Positions 51,401 to 63,722 of a DNA stretch of 64,000 nt are shown here, piece after piece (the first letter of the stretch is position 1; every line of letters begins with the position of its first letter). The stretch is taken from NCBI GenBank assembly GCA_038025085.1, contig CM076151.1, positions 7,631,001-7,695,000 of the forward strand. The letters are read 5' to 3'. The notes under the pieces are model-generated. The model was not told the DNA's origin. It saw nothing but the letters and a program-made list of their open reading frames with translations, and ran no database searches. The DNA is from Tetragonia tetragonoides (Eukaryota > Streptophyta > Magnoliopsida > Caryophyllales > Aizoaceae). A program made the position numbers and the translations under genes.

Positions 51401-54400
51401 ACCAAAAAGCGCGCCTCATGGCCGCCTCAAGCAGAAGCGCGCCTCAGCCAGAGGCGGCCGCTTTCTGAGCTGAGGCGCAAAACTGGCTGGGAAGAGAATG
51501 AAAAACCAAAAAAAATGTCACGTGACCTACTCAACGGCTCTAAAAACGCGAGGAACTCACAGCAAAGTACACAACAAAAAAATTAAGGAGAAATCGAAGA
51601 GAGAGAAAAAACGTGAGAAACCCTAGAACTGGAAAGGAAGAAGAGAACACTGCCGGCGACCTCGACACAGGCCGGTGACTTCTCCGGGAGAATCAACTCT
51701 GGTCGGCGAACGCCCAAACACAGATCTCCTCTCTTCTCTCTTCGTTCTTCTCTCTCTTCGTTTTTTCTCGGTTCTCTCACTTCTCTTGGGCCCTTATTCT
51801 TTGCTCTAGAGATGCTGGTGAGATGTGTGTCTTTTGATTTTCCACGTGACCCATTTCTCTTTAGGCCAAGCTGTCTCTCAAGATTCCTTTATGCCAAACA
51901 GCTGTCCCACACTCTCTCTTATCTTTTACTGTACCAATGCCAGTACTGTATATTCTAGTTCCATCTCATTGAGTGATTGACCCACAACTTATTATTACTT
52001 TTCCCTCTTAAAATTATAAATTGTTACTTACTAGAGTATTTATTAAAAAACACATTTTCTGGTTTCCTTTTTAAGGAATATATTCAGAAAGTTAAATAAA
52101 ATTTTAAAAAATGTTGTTTTAAGTAGAAAATATTATGTAAAAATATAGTTAAAAATTAGAAATATTTATTTAAAAATGTGCGCCTCGCATACGTGAGGCG
52201 TGCGCTTTCGCCTTGCGCCTCGCGCCTCGGCGCCTCGACCCCCTTGCGCCTCAGTGCGCCTCGACCCCCTTGCGCCTCAGTGCGCCTCGCGCTTTTTAAA
52301 ACCAAGGGTGTTATGCTATTGGAGTATAATGAAAAGTGTCATTTTTTTGAAATGCAAGCAAAGTTATCTTATTTCATATCCATTTTTATGCAGATGGTTC
52401 TTAACGGGGAGCCACGACGTGCAAGACAAGTTGTCAAAGTCTTGAATAGTGAGGGAAAGGTTATTGCTTATGCTAAGCCACAGTACCCTACGGTAAGCCT
52501 TTATATAAACTGGGATCAAATGCAGAAGCTTCCACTATCTCAATAATTGGTTTTGGCTAACACACTCTTCTCTTAAATAGTTAAAAGGGAGCGATACGTC
52601 TACTGCTGAGTCAGGATCTGAAGCAGAAGATATTGCATCTCCCAAGGCCGCAATGAATTACTCACATTTGAGATTGACTCCTGTTCGTGAAGAGGTAGAT
52701 TTTCCATCTTGTGTCTGTGACTCTATGTATCTTACAAGTTTACAAATCTATACAACCTTTTTTTATGACTCAACTTGCAAATAAAGTAGATGTCACATTC
52801 TCACTTTCTATGTTGTTAACCATGTAGGCAAAGATAAATGGAAAGACAAGTTATGCTGGTAACTTTTCAGGGTATGACGAGTATGTACCCATGGTTGACA
52901 AGCCCGTTGATGCAGGCTGGAAAAAACAATCCTCCATGCAAAGATCTTATTCTTCCAAAGGTGAGGAGTTTTAACTTGCGCCTTGAAATCATTGCATTCA
53001 CATTCATGCTTCATCTATATGTTTATACTGTCCTTGGATTAGCAGCGATGATGATATTTAGGTCCTCTTTTCACGGGGCTCATTGTGGTTTTATCATCTT
53101 GATATACACACTGGTCTGCATATTGATACAATGATAAATTGCTATTATACAAAAATTATACTACTATGAGTGCCAATGTATAGTTTTTATTTCCTGTGGA
53201 AATTGGGGGCATACTTTTTTTGTCCGTTTTAGATTGAATAAAAACCTAACCCTGCAGGTGTTATACCAAAAAAGACCATTACTATGAATCCTGGATACTG
53301 CTTTCTATGCTTCCTGTATAGTACACAAGTAACATTTTGTGAAAATTTGCATCATGTCCAATCCCTTTGTGGAGTTCTCACAGTTTAATCATGTCTGAAG
53401 AATTTGCTGGCCTAAGCCAGACGATGTAGGAAAAATCTTGAGATTTGGGAAACAAATTGTGGCATTTCATATTATATGTGAATCCAAATAGTAGCATTAA
53501 GGTTTTTGAATTACCATCTGTTGTAATATTATCTTGAAATAAACAATTTGGCATTCTCAATGCAGGGCAATTCCTAGCGTCGGATACTAAGAAGACTCCT
53601 AAAGGAATGGGAGCTCATTTGTTCATGTTGCTTATGGGCTTTTTCATGACCTTATTCACAATCTTCCGATCACTGACAGGCCGTGTGACCAAGAAATTAC
53701 CTGATGCATCTCCTAGTAATGAGCTAAATATTCCTGATGTCACTGTGGATGCAGTTCCTGAGGAGACTCGCCCACCTTCACCTCCTCCACCATTCACTGA
53801 AGCTGCTCTCATGTCCAATGTACTGAAAAGGCTGGGTGAGCTTGAAGAGAAGGTTGATACACTTCAGTCAAAGCCTTCTGAGATGCCATATGAGAAAGAG
53901 GAATTGCTGAATGCAGCTGTGTGTCGTGTGGATGCATTAGAGGCAGAGTTAATTGCTACGAAAAAGGTAATTTCATACGATGGTTTTCTTTTGTTAAGGA
54001 GAGGGGTATTATTTAGAATCACTTCGATGGCACCTTGTTTGCATACCTATGTTATGTTGCTTGTTTATAATCAGATTGTGGGTATCATATGTCCCCATCA
54101 TGAGTTTTTGGATTCCAATGTTGTTTATGAGCAAGACACGATGTTTTTGCGTCTGTCATGTTGCAATTAAATCTATCCAACATAACAGCAGTAGCAGAAG
54201 TCATAGAGTACCTCCCAGGCTAATGCTCTTATATATGTGGGGCGTCTTTTGCATAATTTAACACTTCCATCAGACAATGTCCTAAGCATATTCTTAACAG
54301 AGTTAACGTTATGTATTATCTATAATGCAAGTTTCCTAAGACTATGTCATAACAGAGGACAACATTTGTGACAATGTAGAACCATTTCGTATGCTATTTC

Positions 54401-54922
54401 TTTCCTAGTGTCTCAGAAATCCATAATATCTTTTAGGTACCGATAAAGTGGATATTTCTCCAGTATAGAAAGTTCAGGATAGTAAGATATACAATAATAT
54501 CATTTGATAATTTCTGGAGGAAAGCAGTTCATAGGAGCTTCTGGCTGTTTTTGTTATTTTTTATTTTTATTTTATTTGCTTATCTATGTTGAAATTCCGA
54601 CAATTAATACTTAATACTCTCAGTGTTGCACCGTAGATTTTTGACAAAAATGTCTGCACTTAGCTCGGCAACAATCATAATGTCCTTTCTGTAAAATTTG
54701 AGCAGTATACTGATTACATAGGTTCCTCATGACATGCAGGCTCTACATGAAGCATTGATGAGGCAAGAGGAGCTGCTTGCTTATATTGATCGTCAAGAGG
54801 ATGCCAAGTATCGGGTAAGCATCATTTTAGTAGTATTTCTTATCTTCACAGTTCTATTGATTAGTCTTACCGCTGATGTGCTTATAATTGGATCTTGGCA
54901 GAAAAAGAAGTTTTGCTGGTGA
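48497..54922 (+). CDS. SFH8: SEC14-nodulin phosphatidylinositol transfer protein (SFH6/SFH8-like)
   Basis: Lipid-transfer protein that would exchange phosphatidylinositol and phosphatidylcholine and support phosphoinositide signalling. Fourteen exons: 48497-48530, 49562-49865, 49950-50049, 50216-50482, 50593-50670, 50752-50853, 50962-51011, 51142-51241, 52394-52492, 52581-52694, 52828-52960, 53566-53966, 54740-54814, 54902-54922; 625 residues in one frame. The start [18 protein letters not shown] is that of the Arabidopsis SFH6/SFH8 pair. A basic Lys-rich region follows. The CRAL-TRIO N part has [21 protein letters not shown]. The SEC14 lipid-binding fold runs about 147-320 ([33 protein letters not shown]). 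A linker [10 protein letters not shown], a hydrophobic segment at about 475-497, a coiled coil and the typical end KKKFCW complete it. Intron 8 holds a 1-kb hAT element. The exact ortholog (SFH6 or SFH8) is not settled. Confidence 0.95.
51297..52306. mobile_element. hAT-type element in an intron of the SEC14 gene
   Basis: Inverted ends CTTGGTTTTAAAAAGCGCG, flanked by an exact 8-bp duplication ggtgttat (51289-51296 and 52307-52314). Arms are packed with 'gcgcctca' repeats, far more GC-rich than the gene. The centre (about 51590-51830) has CT-rich and CCGGCGA-rich parts like a gene's leader and first exon. No transposase frame. Confidence 0.93.
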
Positions 54923-56112
54923 GTGAACTGGTCAGGATTGGAAGTGACGGTGCATTCAAGGAATGGTGAGAGAGAGTGCAGTTTCTCAACTGTGTCATTT
55001 CTGTATGTGTTATGTGATTCCACATCCACTTAATGTTCCACAAAATGAGCTACTGCTTGTAATGATGTAAAGAGATGCTGTCAAGCTGTTGTATGCGGAT
55101 TTAAAAACCCAAATTCCAACTGAATGGGAAGGAGAAGAATTGTTGTTAATGTTTAATCTTCTTGAAAACTAAGCAAGCCGGTGTCGAGTGTTTTGTTTTC
55201 TGATACCAAAAAGGTGTCGAAATTTCACATCATTTTATTTGGGTTGATGAGCCATTGCTAATTCGCTAGCATAATATCCTCGCCCATCTTCCATGTCTAA
55301 CAGAATTCAGAAGTCTTCAGTTCGATTTTGTTCAATTAGATTAAGCAGAAACGATGCAATCGCAACATAATTAGGCATGTCGATGTTTCACATCATATAT
55401 ATGAGAATTAAACAACTTTTTTCCATAGATGAATATGATGCAACTTTTGCACTTCTATGGCCAATTCTGGTCTTTTTGCCCCTTATGTAAACTGAAAATT
55501 TTCTCAGTTCTGCTTGGGCGAAAACAGAACATAGATGGAAACACGGGGAGGGAGTAACATCAATAGTGTATTATGCTGCATTTGGAATTTGACAGCCATC
55601 TGAAATTCGACAGCTTATGAGTCTCTCTCCTTTATTCTTATATAGATGATGAATACGAGTACATACTACCAACTAATGTTGGATCTGTACAACGTGCATT
55701 TGAAAATGTACTGTCCCCTTTTTATTTTGAGGTGAAACTTGTACTGCTTTGTTCTTGAAGTTCTGAGAAATTGGTCTTTTATTCTCTGTGTTAGCTAACA
55801 CTATCAGAAACAACATGAGCTTCTCTCTATCATCAGAAGTCACAAACACAAAGGAGCGGTAGCTTCATAACAGTGTCAGCCGAAGTAATTGTCAAGATGT
55901 ACAAAGCTTACGGGAAAAAGAGGGGTAGAGAAAAGGAGAGCAACTGTAGTGTAGTAGTAATATACAAAGGCTTTACCCACATACAAAACAAACAAAACAA
56001 CTTTGGTGAAGGGGGGATAGCGGGGCTAGGACTCGCAATCGCCACCGTAGAGATGATCGGTTTTCTACATTACTCCGAGCAGAGTATACAAACATCTCAC
56101 ACCTACTGTGTC
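54923..56112. other. Space between convergent SEC14 genes
   Basis: Holds the 3' untranslated regions of both genes. No frame or repeat stands out. Confidence 0.6.
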
Positions 56113-59100
56113 TCACCAATGGAGCTGAAAGGCGGTCAAAAAAGGAACTGCAATAGCAACAAAGGAAACAGAAGTTTCAGATTATCAGAAACTGGATTCT
56201 GCAGTTTAGAACAGAACAACAACTAAGATTTTTATACATACCATCTTCTTCTTTTTCTTCTTCTTCTCAATGTATGCCAAGAGCTCCTCCTGTCTTTGCA
56301 TGGCCTGATCAAGAGCCTGCAAGAGATGAGTTTAGTCAGAATTTCACTTTCTTATGAACCTAAAAACGCGCCATATTCATCCAAAACTTTCAACGGCAGC
56401 AACTATATAAGATGCATGATTGGTTGTGCGAGGAGGGGAAATTACTTTTTTGGTCGAAGCAAGCTCCTGCTCGAGGGCATCAACACGGCTGAAAGCAGAG
56501 TTAAGCATTTCCTCTTTTTCAGGGGTCATGGCTGGTTTTGCACTGAGAGCAATCACCTTACCCTCCAACTCACCCATACGCTTCATCATTGTAAAGTACT
56601 CGACCTCAGAGATGGCAGGTCCTTGGGTGTTCATCTGGTTCTTTTCTGAACCATCATAATAAGTTGGGGTAGAATATAGGGTTGCATCTGTGAGCCTCTT
56701 GGGCATGTTGCGTGTCATGCGGATCATCGTCATAATGCCCATGACAAAGGTCATAACACCAGAGACAAAGTGGTTACTCATTCCTTCAGAACCCTTGAAA
56801 CTCTTCTTTGATGCGAAACAGCCTGAGATTTCCCAACAATAAGTATTTAGTAGGCTTTCTTAAAACAGGAAAACTCAACGATCAATGAAGCTAGTTAATG
56901 TATCTTAGTTACAGTTACAGTTACAGAAAAGTCTCTTAGGCAGACATCAACAGAATGAGCAGTACAAATACCTTTGCGAATGACCATATCATTTTGCACT
57001 GGCTTGATCCACAAGTTATCCATGTCCTTGTCTACCATTGGGACGAAACGGTCACATTGGTAGGTACTTGGTACATGTACATCCTTGCACACATCAGCCT
57101 GCAACACTGTTATATTAGTTTTGTCTGACAGTATCATACGGAGTAGTATGCATCCAAACCAGCTTTCCAGCCAATATCATACAGAAATTGGCAAGCCTCA
57201 GAGGTCCAAACATAGAGCTGATAGTATGAACTATGAACTGATACTTCATGTTAAAAGGTTCTCCATAATAATCAGTTGCTTCTTCATCTATTTCTCAATT
57301 AGGTTATAAGTTGTCTCAGTTATCAACTTATCATGACATTTGGCTACTAATTTTGAGAGAAAAACTTTGGAAATAATCTGATTCGCATTTTAGATTATGC
57401 GAAACCTATAACAAATTTTGTACTCACAACAGATGAACAAAAGAAAGTACAAGATAGTCACAAGATATCAATGCATGGCTAAAAAGAGATGTGCTCCAAA
57501 GATACCTTTGGATTTGCCATCTCATCCTCAGCAATAGTCTTCTCATCTATAACTGGGAATGGACCCCTTACTGCACATTTGGCTTCACCATTAAGAACCA
57601 TCTGTCAAAACGGAAAAACAAAAAGAATCATAAACACATGATATTTGGAAATACAATAATGCTGGATGAAGAGTTATATCACAATGTTTGTAGGCAGTAA
57701 CCTTCATTATATCAGTGTCGTTCCATGGTCCCTTGTCAGAATTCATGCATCCACCTTTGTCTGCACAGGTGCAGGTACCGCCCAAAAATTCTGGCAGTTC
57801 ACTGGTACATTACATTATAAAGTCAATGACGGTTGATGAGTCTTAGAAAGATACATTTTAGAACTTTCCTAGCCCAAAACTTCCTAAACTAGTTAGCAGT
57901 AGCACAACACAATCAGATACCTGGCATCAATGACTTCAAGCAGTTTGCTCTGGAACTTGTTGCCAAGGACCTTGACAAGAAACCAAAAGGACGTCTTAGA
58001 ATCTTGATAAAAAAGCAAGTCGATGAAAGTTTTTTAGTCAAAATGCTTACATGAATCTTCTGAGTGGTCTTGGGATCAAGGAACGACTTAACAGTGCTCC
58101 ATAATAACCTAAATCCAGATCCTGCATTGATAATGTACATCCTACACAGGGTCTGTGGAAAACAGAAAATGAGAATAAGACATAGATTAGATTCACAGCA
58201 ATTTATAGGATAGGTGAAAAATAAGAAAATTTACATCAGGAAAGACAAAGATGGTTACCTCAGGGTAGTTGTCACCGTCTATCTTTTGAAGACGCTGAAT
58301 TAGTTCTCTAGCTGCTTTGTTAAAGTTTTTCAGGCCCTGTGCATCAGTCAGTCAGAGAGAAGTAAGACGTTGCAGTTGAAATTACTCTTTTTATAAAAGG
58401 ATTAGCGTTTGGTCAGTAACCATGTATTCATGTTCTATGCAAATTTATAGATGTCAATGGTCATGATGATCTTTTTCAAAAATATTAAATCATTAACAAG
58501 TCAGAGAAATGGTCTCATACCACTCCTTGAACATCTAAGATGGTGGTGCTTTGATCAATGTGCCTTTTAGCAGCAATTGAACAAGCTGGGAACTTAACCG
58601 CAAAGGTCCTTTCAAACTCCTGAATGTGATATTGAACATATCGGTCCATGGTGGTGACTTGCATCAGCTTGTTAGAATCAACTTGACCCAGTTTTTCAAT
58701 GTAAACAGGCCGGCCTTCCTTGTCAACCCCATGATGTCCTTGTGGATAGTATTTCTTGACTTCCTCAACCTCTTCGAATTGGAAGTCCTACGCAGATATA
58801 TAGGTCGCAGCAGAAATGAGGATTCATAATGGATATATGCATTCAACCCTATGACAATGATTCTGAACATGTAATTACCTCCATGATTGTGTCAGCCCCA
58901 AACTCTCTTCTCCATTGGAGCATGTCAGACCACATTTGCTTTGTTTTCTCAATATCAAACTTCCTGGCCTTCAAGAACCTGTCAAATGGCACATTACTTG
59001 TCAGCACCTTTACTTAACTATATGATCTCCAGAAAAGGTCATTGTTCATTGAATTGGTTCTCATCACAATGAAATGGTCAAACAGATCATATTTAAGTTC

Positions 59101-59580
59101 ATAAAACCTCTAGGATCAATCTTGATCTTTCAGCTAGGTAAGTCCCTAGACCATTAAAGGAAGCTAGAGAAGAGAAAAGTACCTAAGCAGCAAGTGATAA
59201 TCATCATGCTTTGAGGGCAGTAATTCATCTAAGATAAGTGCCTGACGAAAGGTGTCCACTGCCTGAACTTCCTCTGCATCATGCTCATCTTCGAATGCAA
59301 CAGACATGACTCTACTGTTCCTTCTACCTTTCCTTGTCAGGGAATTGCGGAACCTGTTTGACATATCAAATGCCTTCTTTTTCATAGAACCAAGCCTCGT
59401 CTTCCTCTCATCTTCGGAGTTTCCATAGTCAGATTTCTCAAGACCTGTTTCGAAACAGAAGCATTAAACCATCAAACCGATAGAGGAAATTCAAAAGCAA
59501 GGACGTCAGAGAGGGAAAAGGCGCCTACCTGGTTTAAGGTGTTGCTCAAGAGCTTCAGGCATGGTATCTGTCATGGCCAT
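56113..59580 (-). CDS. SEC14-nodulin phosphatidylinositol transfer protein, second paralog
   Basis: Same family and role as the plus-strand neighbour, with which it converges 1.2 kb away. Thirteen exons: 59580-59529, 59444-59183, 58978-58879, 58787-58521, 58336-58259, 58152-58051, 57970-57921, 57801-57702, 57601-57506, 57098-56972, 56822-56446, 56316-56242 and 56124-56113; 565 residues. Exons of 100, 267, 78, 102, 50, 100 and 75 nt have the same length in both genes. The SEC14 fold is complete ([40 protein letters not shown]). The linker is shorter: it lacks the [10 protein letters not shown] exon and has [13 protein letters not shown] instead. A hydrophobic segment (about 426-447) and a coiled coil follow. 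The last exon is only 12 nt and gives an end of KKKKM-LHW, close to the usual aromatic end of the family. If that exon is wrong, the protein would read on about ten residues to a stop. An in-frame second ATG lies at 59574. Confidence 0.92.
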
Positions 59581-60800
59581 TGCTTACACACTCAAAGCTC
59601 AAAAAAAACTCTGCAAAAGTAGGAGAATATTATTAAGCACATATATCAAAATGCCAAAATCTACAATATTGCTAAACATATTTGTACACTATATACTTAT
59701 AGTTAGTTATTGGTTATTACATTCAATGTATATTACTGTACTTATCTTCTCAGAAGATCAAGAAGGATACTGATACACATAGTGAATTAGAGATGTTCAT
59801 TTAAAAAGGCAACTGCTCAGATTGGTTTTTGGGACTACCCAGCTTGACCCACCTCAGGATGGGCTGGGTTTAGTCTCCTGGAATGGGTCTAAATTAGAAT
59901 AAAAAAAGAACAATAATTTTGCAAATTACTCTTTCTATGAACATTGCTGACTTCTATAGTTGTATGATCTTATTGCATTTGAAATTCACAAAACAATAGG
60001 TCTTGTATAAGACGGTATCATGACAGTCGAAACAAAGAAATCGAATTATACACCTTCCCCAATACATCACCATATTTGTCCCATATTTATGATGATTAGT
60101 ATCTTGAGTATGACACCCAAATCCAACAATATCCAGTTCAGCTTCATTTATGATCAACAATATTACAACTGAGCTGCTTTTATGATCACTACATATTATT
60201 CTTTTTTATTTTGGGTCTACAAGATGAAGGATCAAATGCACCACTTTAAGGGCATAGCAGAACCAGAAATTTATACAACCAAAACAAAAAAAAAAAAAAC
60301 ATCACATTGTAACTCTTTAGAGGTAAAACCCAGAAACAAATTATGAACACTGGCTAACATGAACCTTTGTTACTTGTCAGAAAAAGAACAACATGAACTT
60401 TTATTACTATTTGCCTTAGACCCAAAAGCAAAAAACACATACCCAGAAACCACCAAATCCCAAAAGGCTCAAGAAAAGCATATTAACCCCAAAGTCATCA
60501 TCATTAGCATCAAAAAGCCATTTTTTTTCTTTCTTTTTAAACTCATATCTTATAATTTACCAGCTCAACAAAAAAAAAAAAAAAAAAAACTCAAAAACTA
60601 AACAATATTAGACATTTTTATTGCTCAAAAAGTACACAATTAATGACTAGGGAAAAAAAAAAGGAGAAAAGAGAGAGAAAGTACCTGGAAAACAAAAATT
60701 AAGGGTGGGCAAAAATGAGGAGAGGAGAGCAAATTGGTGGGTGTTATAGAGCAGAGAGGAATGGAAGACTCTTTGCAACGGCTAAAAGACAGTCAGATGA
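59581..60800 (-). other. 5' untranslated region and leader intron of the second SEC14 gene
   Basis: A leader exon probably lies at 60686-60800 with donor TTCCAG|GTACTT, and the acceptor TTTTGCAG lies about 30 bases upstream of the ATG (near 59610). Intron AT-rich with poly(A) runs. Confidence 0.55.
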
Positions 60801-62868
60801 CACGCCAGCAATTCCTTTTTATTTTTTTTCCTTTTCTTTTTCAAAGATTCATTTTTTGATAGAATATATAGATTTCATTATCCCCTTTGAATGAGTCTTG
60901 AAACATTAATTTGTTGATAATATTCTTTTTTTTTTGTCTTTGTTTTTCCATTGAGTTTGGAGAGGTTGAGTAAGTGTGAGATAGCGAGAGAAATAAGGGA
61001 CGGCAAATTAATAATTAAAGGCGAAATGCAAGGCACTCTTATGATTTATTAATGATTGTGATATGATGATGCCCATCCATTTTAACGGTTTTCTTCCCGC
61101 GCTATTTAACTGTTTATCTCATCCCAAAATTTCCCGCGAACCCAGCAACCACTTTCAACTTGTTTGTGTTCTATCATGGCTCAAAATCACCGGCGTTTCT
61201 TGATGCTATGTGGATAGGGGATGTGTTTGTGCTGATTGTTCAATTAATCTGAGATGTTCGTGGTTGAACATAAAAATCTAAACATGATGTAGTGAAGGTA
61301 CCTTAATCGCCATGCACTTGCACGCACCTTTTTCTTTTACAAGCCCCCCAAAAAAAAAATATTGGCTCAAAATTATTGTAACACCCCCTCCCCCCCAAAA
61401 AAGTAAAAATTAGGCTTTTGAAATTACTCATAATGTCAATTATGATAGAATAGTTTTTATTCTATAAGTGGAATTGGTCGAATCAGACGAATTTACCATT
61501 GTTATTAATTTAGAATGTTAGAAATAAGTAGTCACTCTGATATTGAAGGATGGACGGTTATTCAATTTGTGTGAAAATTGATAGTCCTATGTATAATTTA
61601 GGAGTAATAATTTTCGCTTTATATCTTCAAAGTTTAAATTTCTATGTACATTTCACCTTTCAAGTTTTATATCTTCTTAGTTTTAATTCTGTTAAAGGGT
61701 AAACGCAGTTGAATGATAAAAATTTATACTTTCACATCATCTAAGTTTTAATCCGCTTCACACATAACCGATTTATCACACGAAGGACCACTACAACACA
61801 TTTCTTACATCTTCTTTTTAATTAACGATCTTCACATTACGAAACTCCGATTGCCTAAAATTGACCGGTAGGGTACATTTCACTTTATAGGGACACCGGA
61901 CACACTTGGGGAAATGATCAACTACCAAAATAAATTCGGAGAAGGAAATGCATGCACGAAGAAGAAGGGTACGTATGTAGAGGCCAACATGTAATGTTTT
62001 TATTTGAGTACCAATATCCTTTTTTAAATGTTAGTTGTTTGATAATGATACTTGAAGAAGTTTTCCAACTGCTAAGTTCTAACTCCATCATTGAGGCCCT
62101 CCACTAAGTTCCTTTTACTTACTCTATTTATCGCCTGCTTAATAGTCAACATGATATGCATGTCCAATCTAATACTTATATTATTAGATTATCGAGTGTT
62201 GATAAGGAAAGTAAAAAACTTTATAAGTTGAATGAAACCTTCCTCCTGAACTTTTTGTGGGTAATTAGTATTTGTTTACCAACCCACTTCTTCCTAGCTT
62301 TCCTTTGTTTATTTTTTTTTTTTGCCCGAGGCATATGATGCAGTGGAAAATAATGAATTTATAAGGATAATACCGTTCGATTTTAACTGTTGCGTCACAT
62401 ATCTCACGAATAACTTTCTCCGTGAGGAAATATAGAAGTCATAGCCATATAAGAGCGCTCATAGAGAATGTAACCCCCTTTTTATATGATATTTTCTGAA
62501 AAATAACAAAATTAGAACTTAGAAGCACTGTTTACAAATACGGCCGGATAATATTCATGTGATCTCATGTCGGCATTTTCCATTGCATTCATACACAAAG
62601 AATAACAAGAATCACAGGCTTGCACATACATAGGTGGCATAATATTAGTGTATAAGCTAGGAAACAATTGATTTATATCAGCAATTGAAGATAAATTAAA
62701 AAGCTAATACGATGATCAAACCAAACATTTAATAATTAGTGCGTGTGGAGGGTGGTGCATCAGGAGTGGACTGAATGAAAGAATAATAAGGGTTGAGACT
62801 TTTTTCATATAAAAAGAACATTTTCATGGATATATATACTCCTTTTTCTTTAGTCCAAGGGACAACGA
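60801..62868. other. Gene-free spacer
   Basis: Two TTCCCGC strings (61094 and 61131; the second is TTTCCCGC, an E2F-like core) lie ~300 bases upstream of the SEC14 leader. No other feature is supported. Confidence 0.4.
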
Positions 62869-63256
62869 TAGAGATGGCACTGGGCACGATTAGCATGAGG
62901 CACAGCACGACCGAACACGCTTTTAGCATGGCACGACACGAGCACGGAGAAAGCACGGGCACGAATGACTGGGCCTGGGCTGGGCCCGGACAAGGATTTT
63001 GAAAAGAAAGCACGGTAGGGCACGGCGAAAATTTTAATATTATTTAAAAAAAGCATGGGCACGGCACGAGCACGGCACGACACAAGCACGAGCACGGGCA
63101 CGACCTGTACCTACCTTTTGGAAGAGAAGGCACGGCACGGCACGACACGGCACGGCACGAAGCACGACAACTATAAGCACGGCACGACACAACACTGTTA
63201 CAAAGCACGAAGGCACGGTACGAGCACGGCCCGAGTACGGCACGAAGCCATCTTTA
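62869..63256. mobile_element. hAT-like MITE with 'gcacggcacg' body
   Basis: Ends TAGAGATGGC and GCCATCTTTA are near inverses, flanked by gacaacga (62861-62868) and gacaaaca (63257-63264), an 8-bp duplication with two changes. The body is a low-complexity string of 'ggcacgagcacg' units in both arms, making a strong foldback. Confidence 0.75.
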
Positions 63257-63326
63257 GACAAACATCAAGTACGATTTTGATGTACACAACATTGTTAAGT
63301 GGGAACTTGGGAGTTGGGACAACATC

Positions 63327-63430
63327 TGTTGAAAAAAAGAGCATTAAGGTGTTTATAACTAGTAGAGTATGTCTAATAGTTTTGGATTAAAATCTTATTG
63401 ATTTTACAAACACCCTTTTTAATGTATTGT
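63327..63430 (+). mobile_element. Diverged TRIM LTR fragment
   Basis: Starts TGTTGAAA and follows the LTR at 25949 through 'ttaaggtgtttataactag' and a later 'acaaacac' block. Old solo LTR or fragment. Confidence 0.45.
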
Positions 63431-63463
63431 GGACAAAAGGAGTAGAGCAAATAGGGGCGTAAC

Positions 63464-63722
63464 TGTTGGAATAACATAGCTTAATCCTTATTTATCTTTG
63501 CTTATGTCAGCAAAGTTTGTTATTAGTTTGTTACATGTAAGAAGAGTTTGTTAGAGCTCTAAATTCTGTAGGCTTAGTTTTGCTGCATATAAATACTTAA
63601 TCATAGGCTGTAAATAATTCAATCAATCAATCAGAGAATTTCTCTCTTCATCTCTTCACTTTCTCTCTCTTGTTCTTCCCTCTTTTCATTCAATCATGAA
63701 TTGATATTCAGCTAAATCGACA
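63464..63722 (+). mobile_element. 5' LTR of a Copia-type retrotransposon
   Basis: 259 bp from TGTTGGAATAACA to a CA end. It includes a TATA-like 'tataaatactt' and CT-rich leader, and is followed at once by a primer-binding site TGGTATCAGAGC (63723-63734) for initiator Met-tRNA, the usual Copia primer. The interior continues past the window edge, so gag-pol is not seen. Confidence 0.85.

Noticed and set aside
61130..61137. E2F-type promoter site TTTCCCGC
   Set aside because: Matches the core, but an 8-mer match alone, ~300 bases from an inferred leader, is too weak to call a regulatory site.
63055..63390. Frames rich in Thr/Arg/His on both strands
   Set aside because: Low-complexity 'gcacg' repeat of a MITE.
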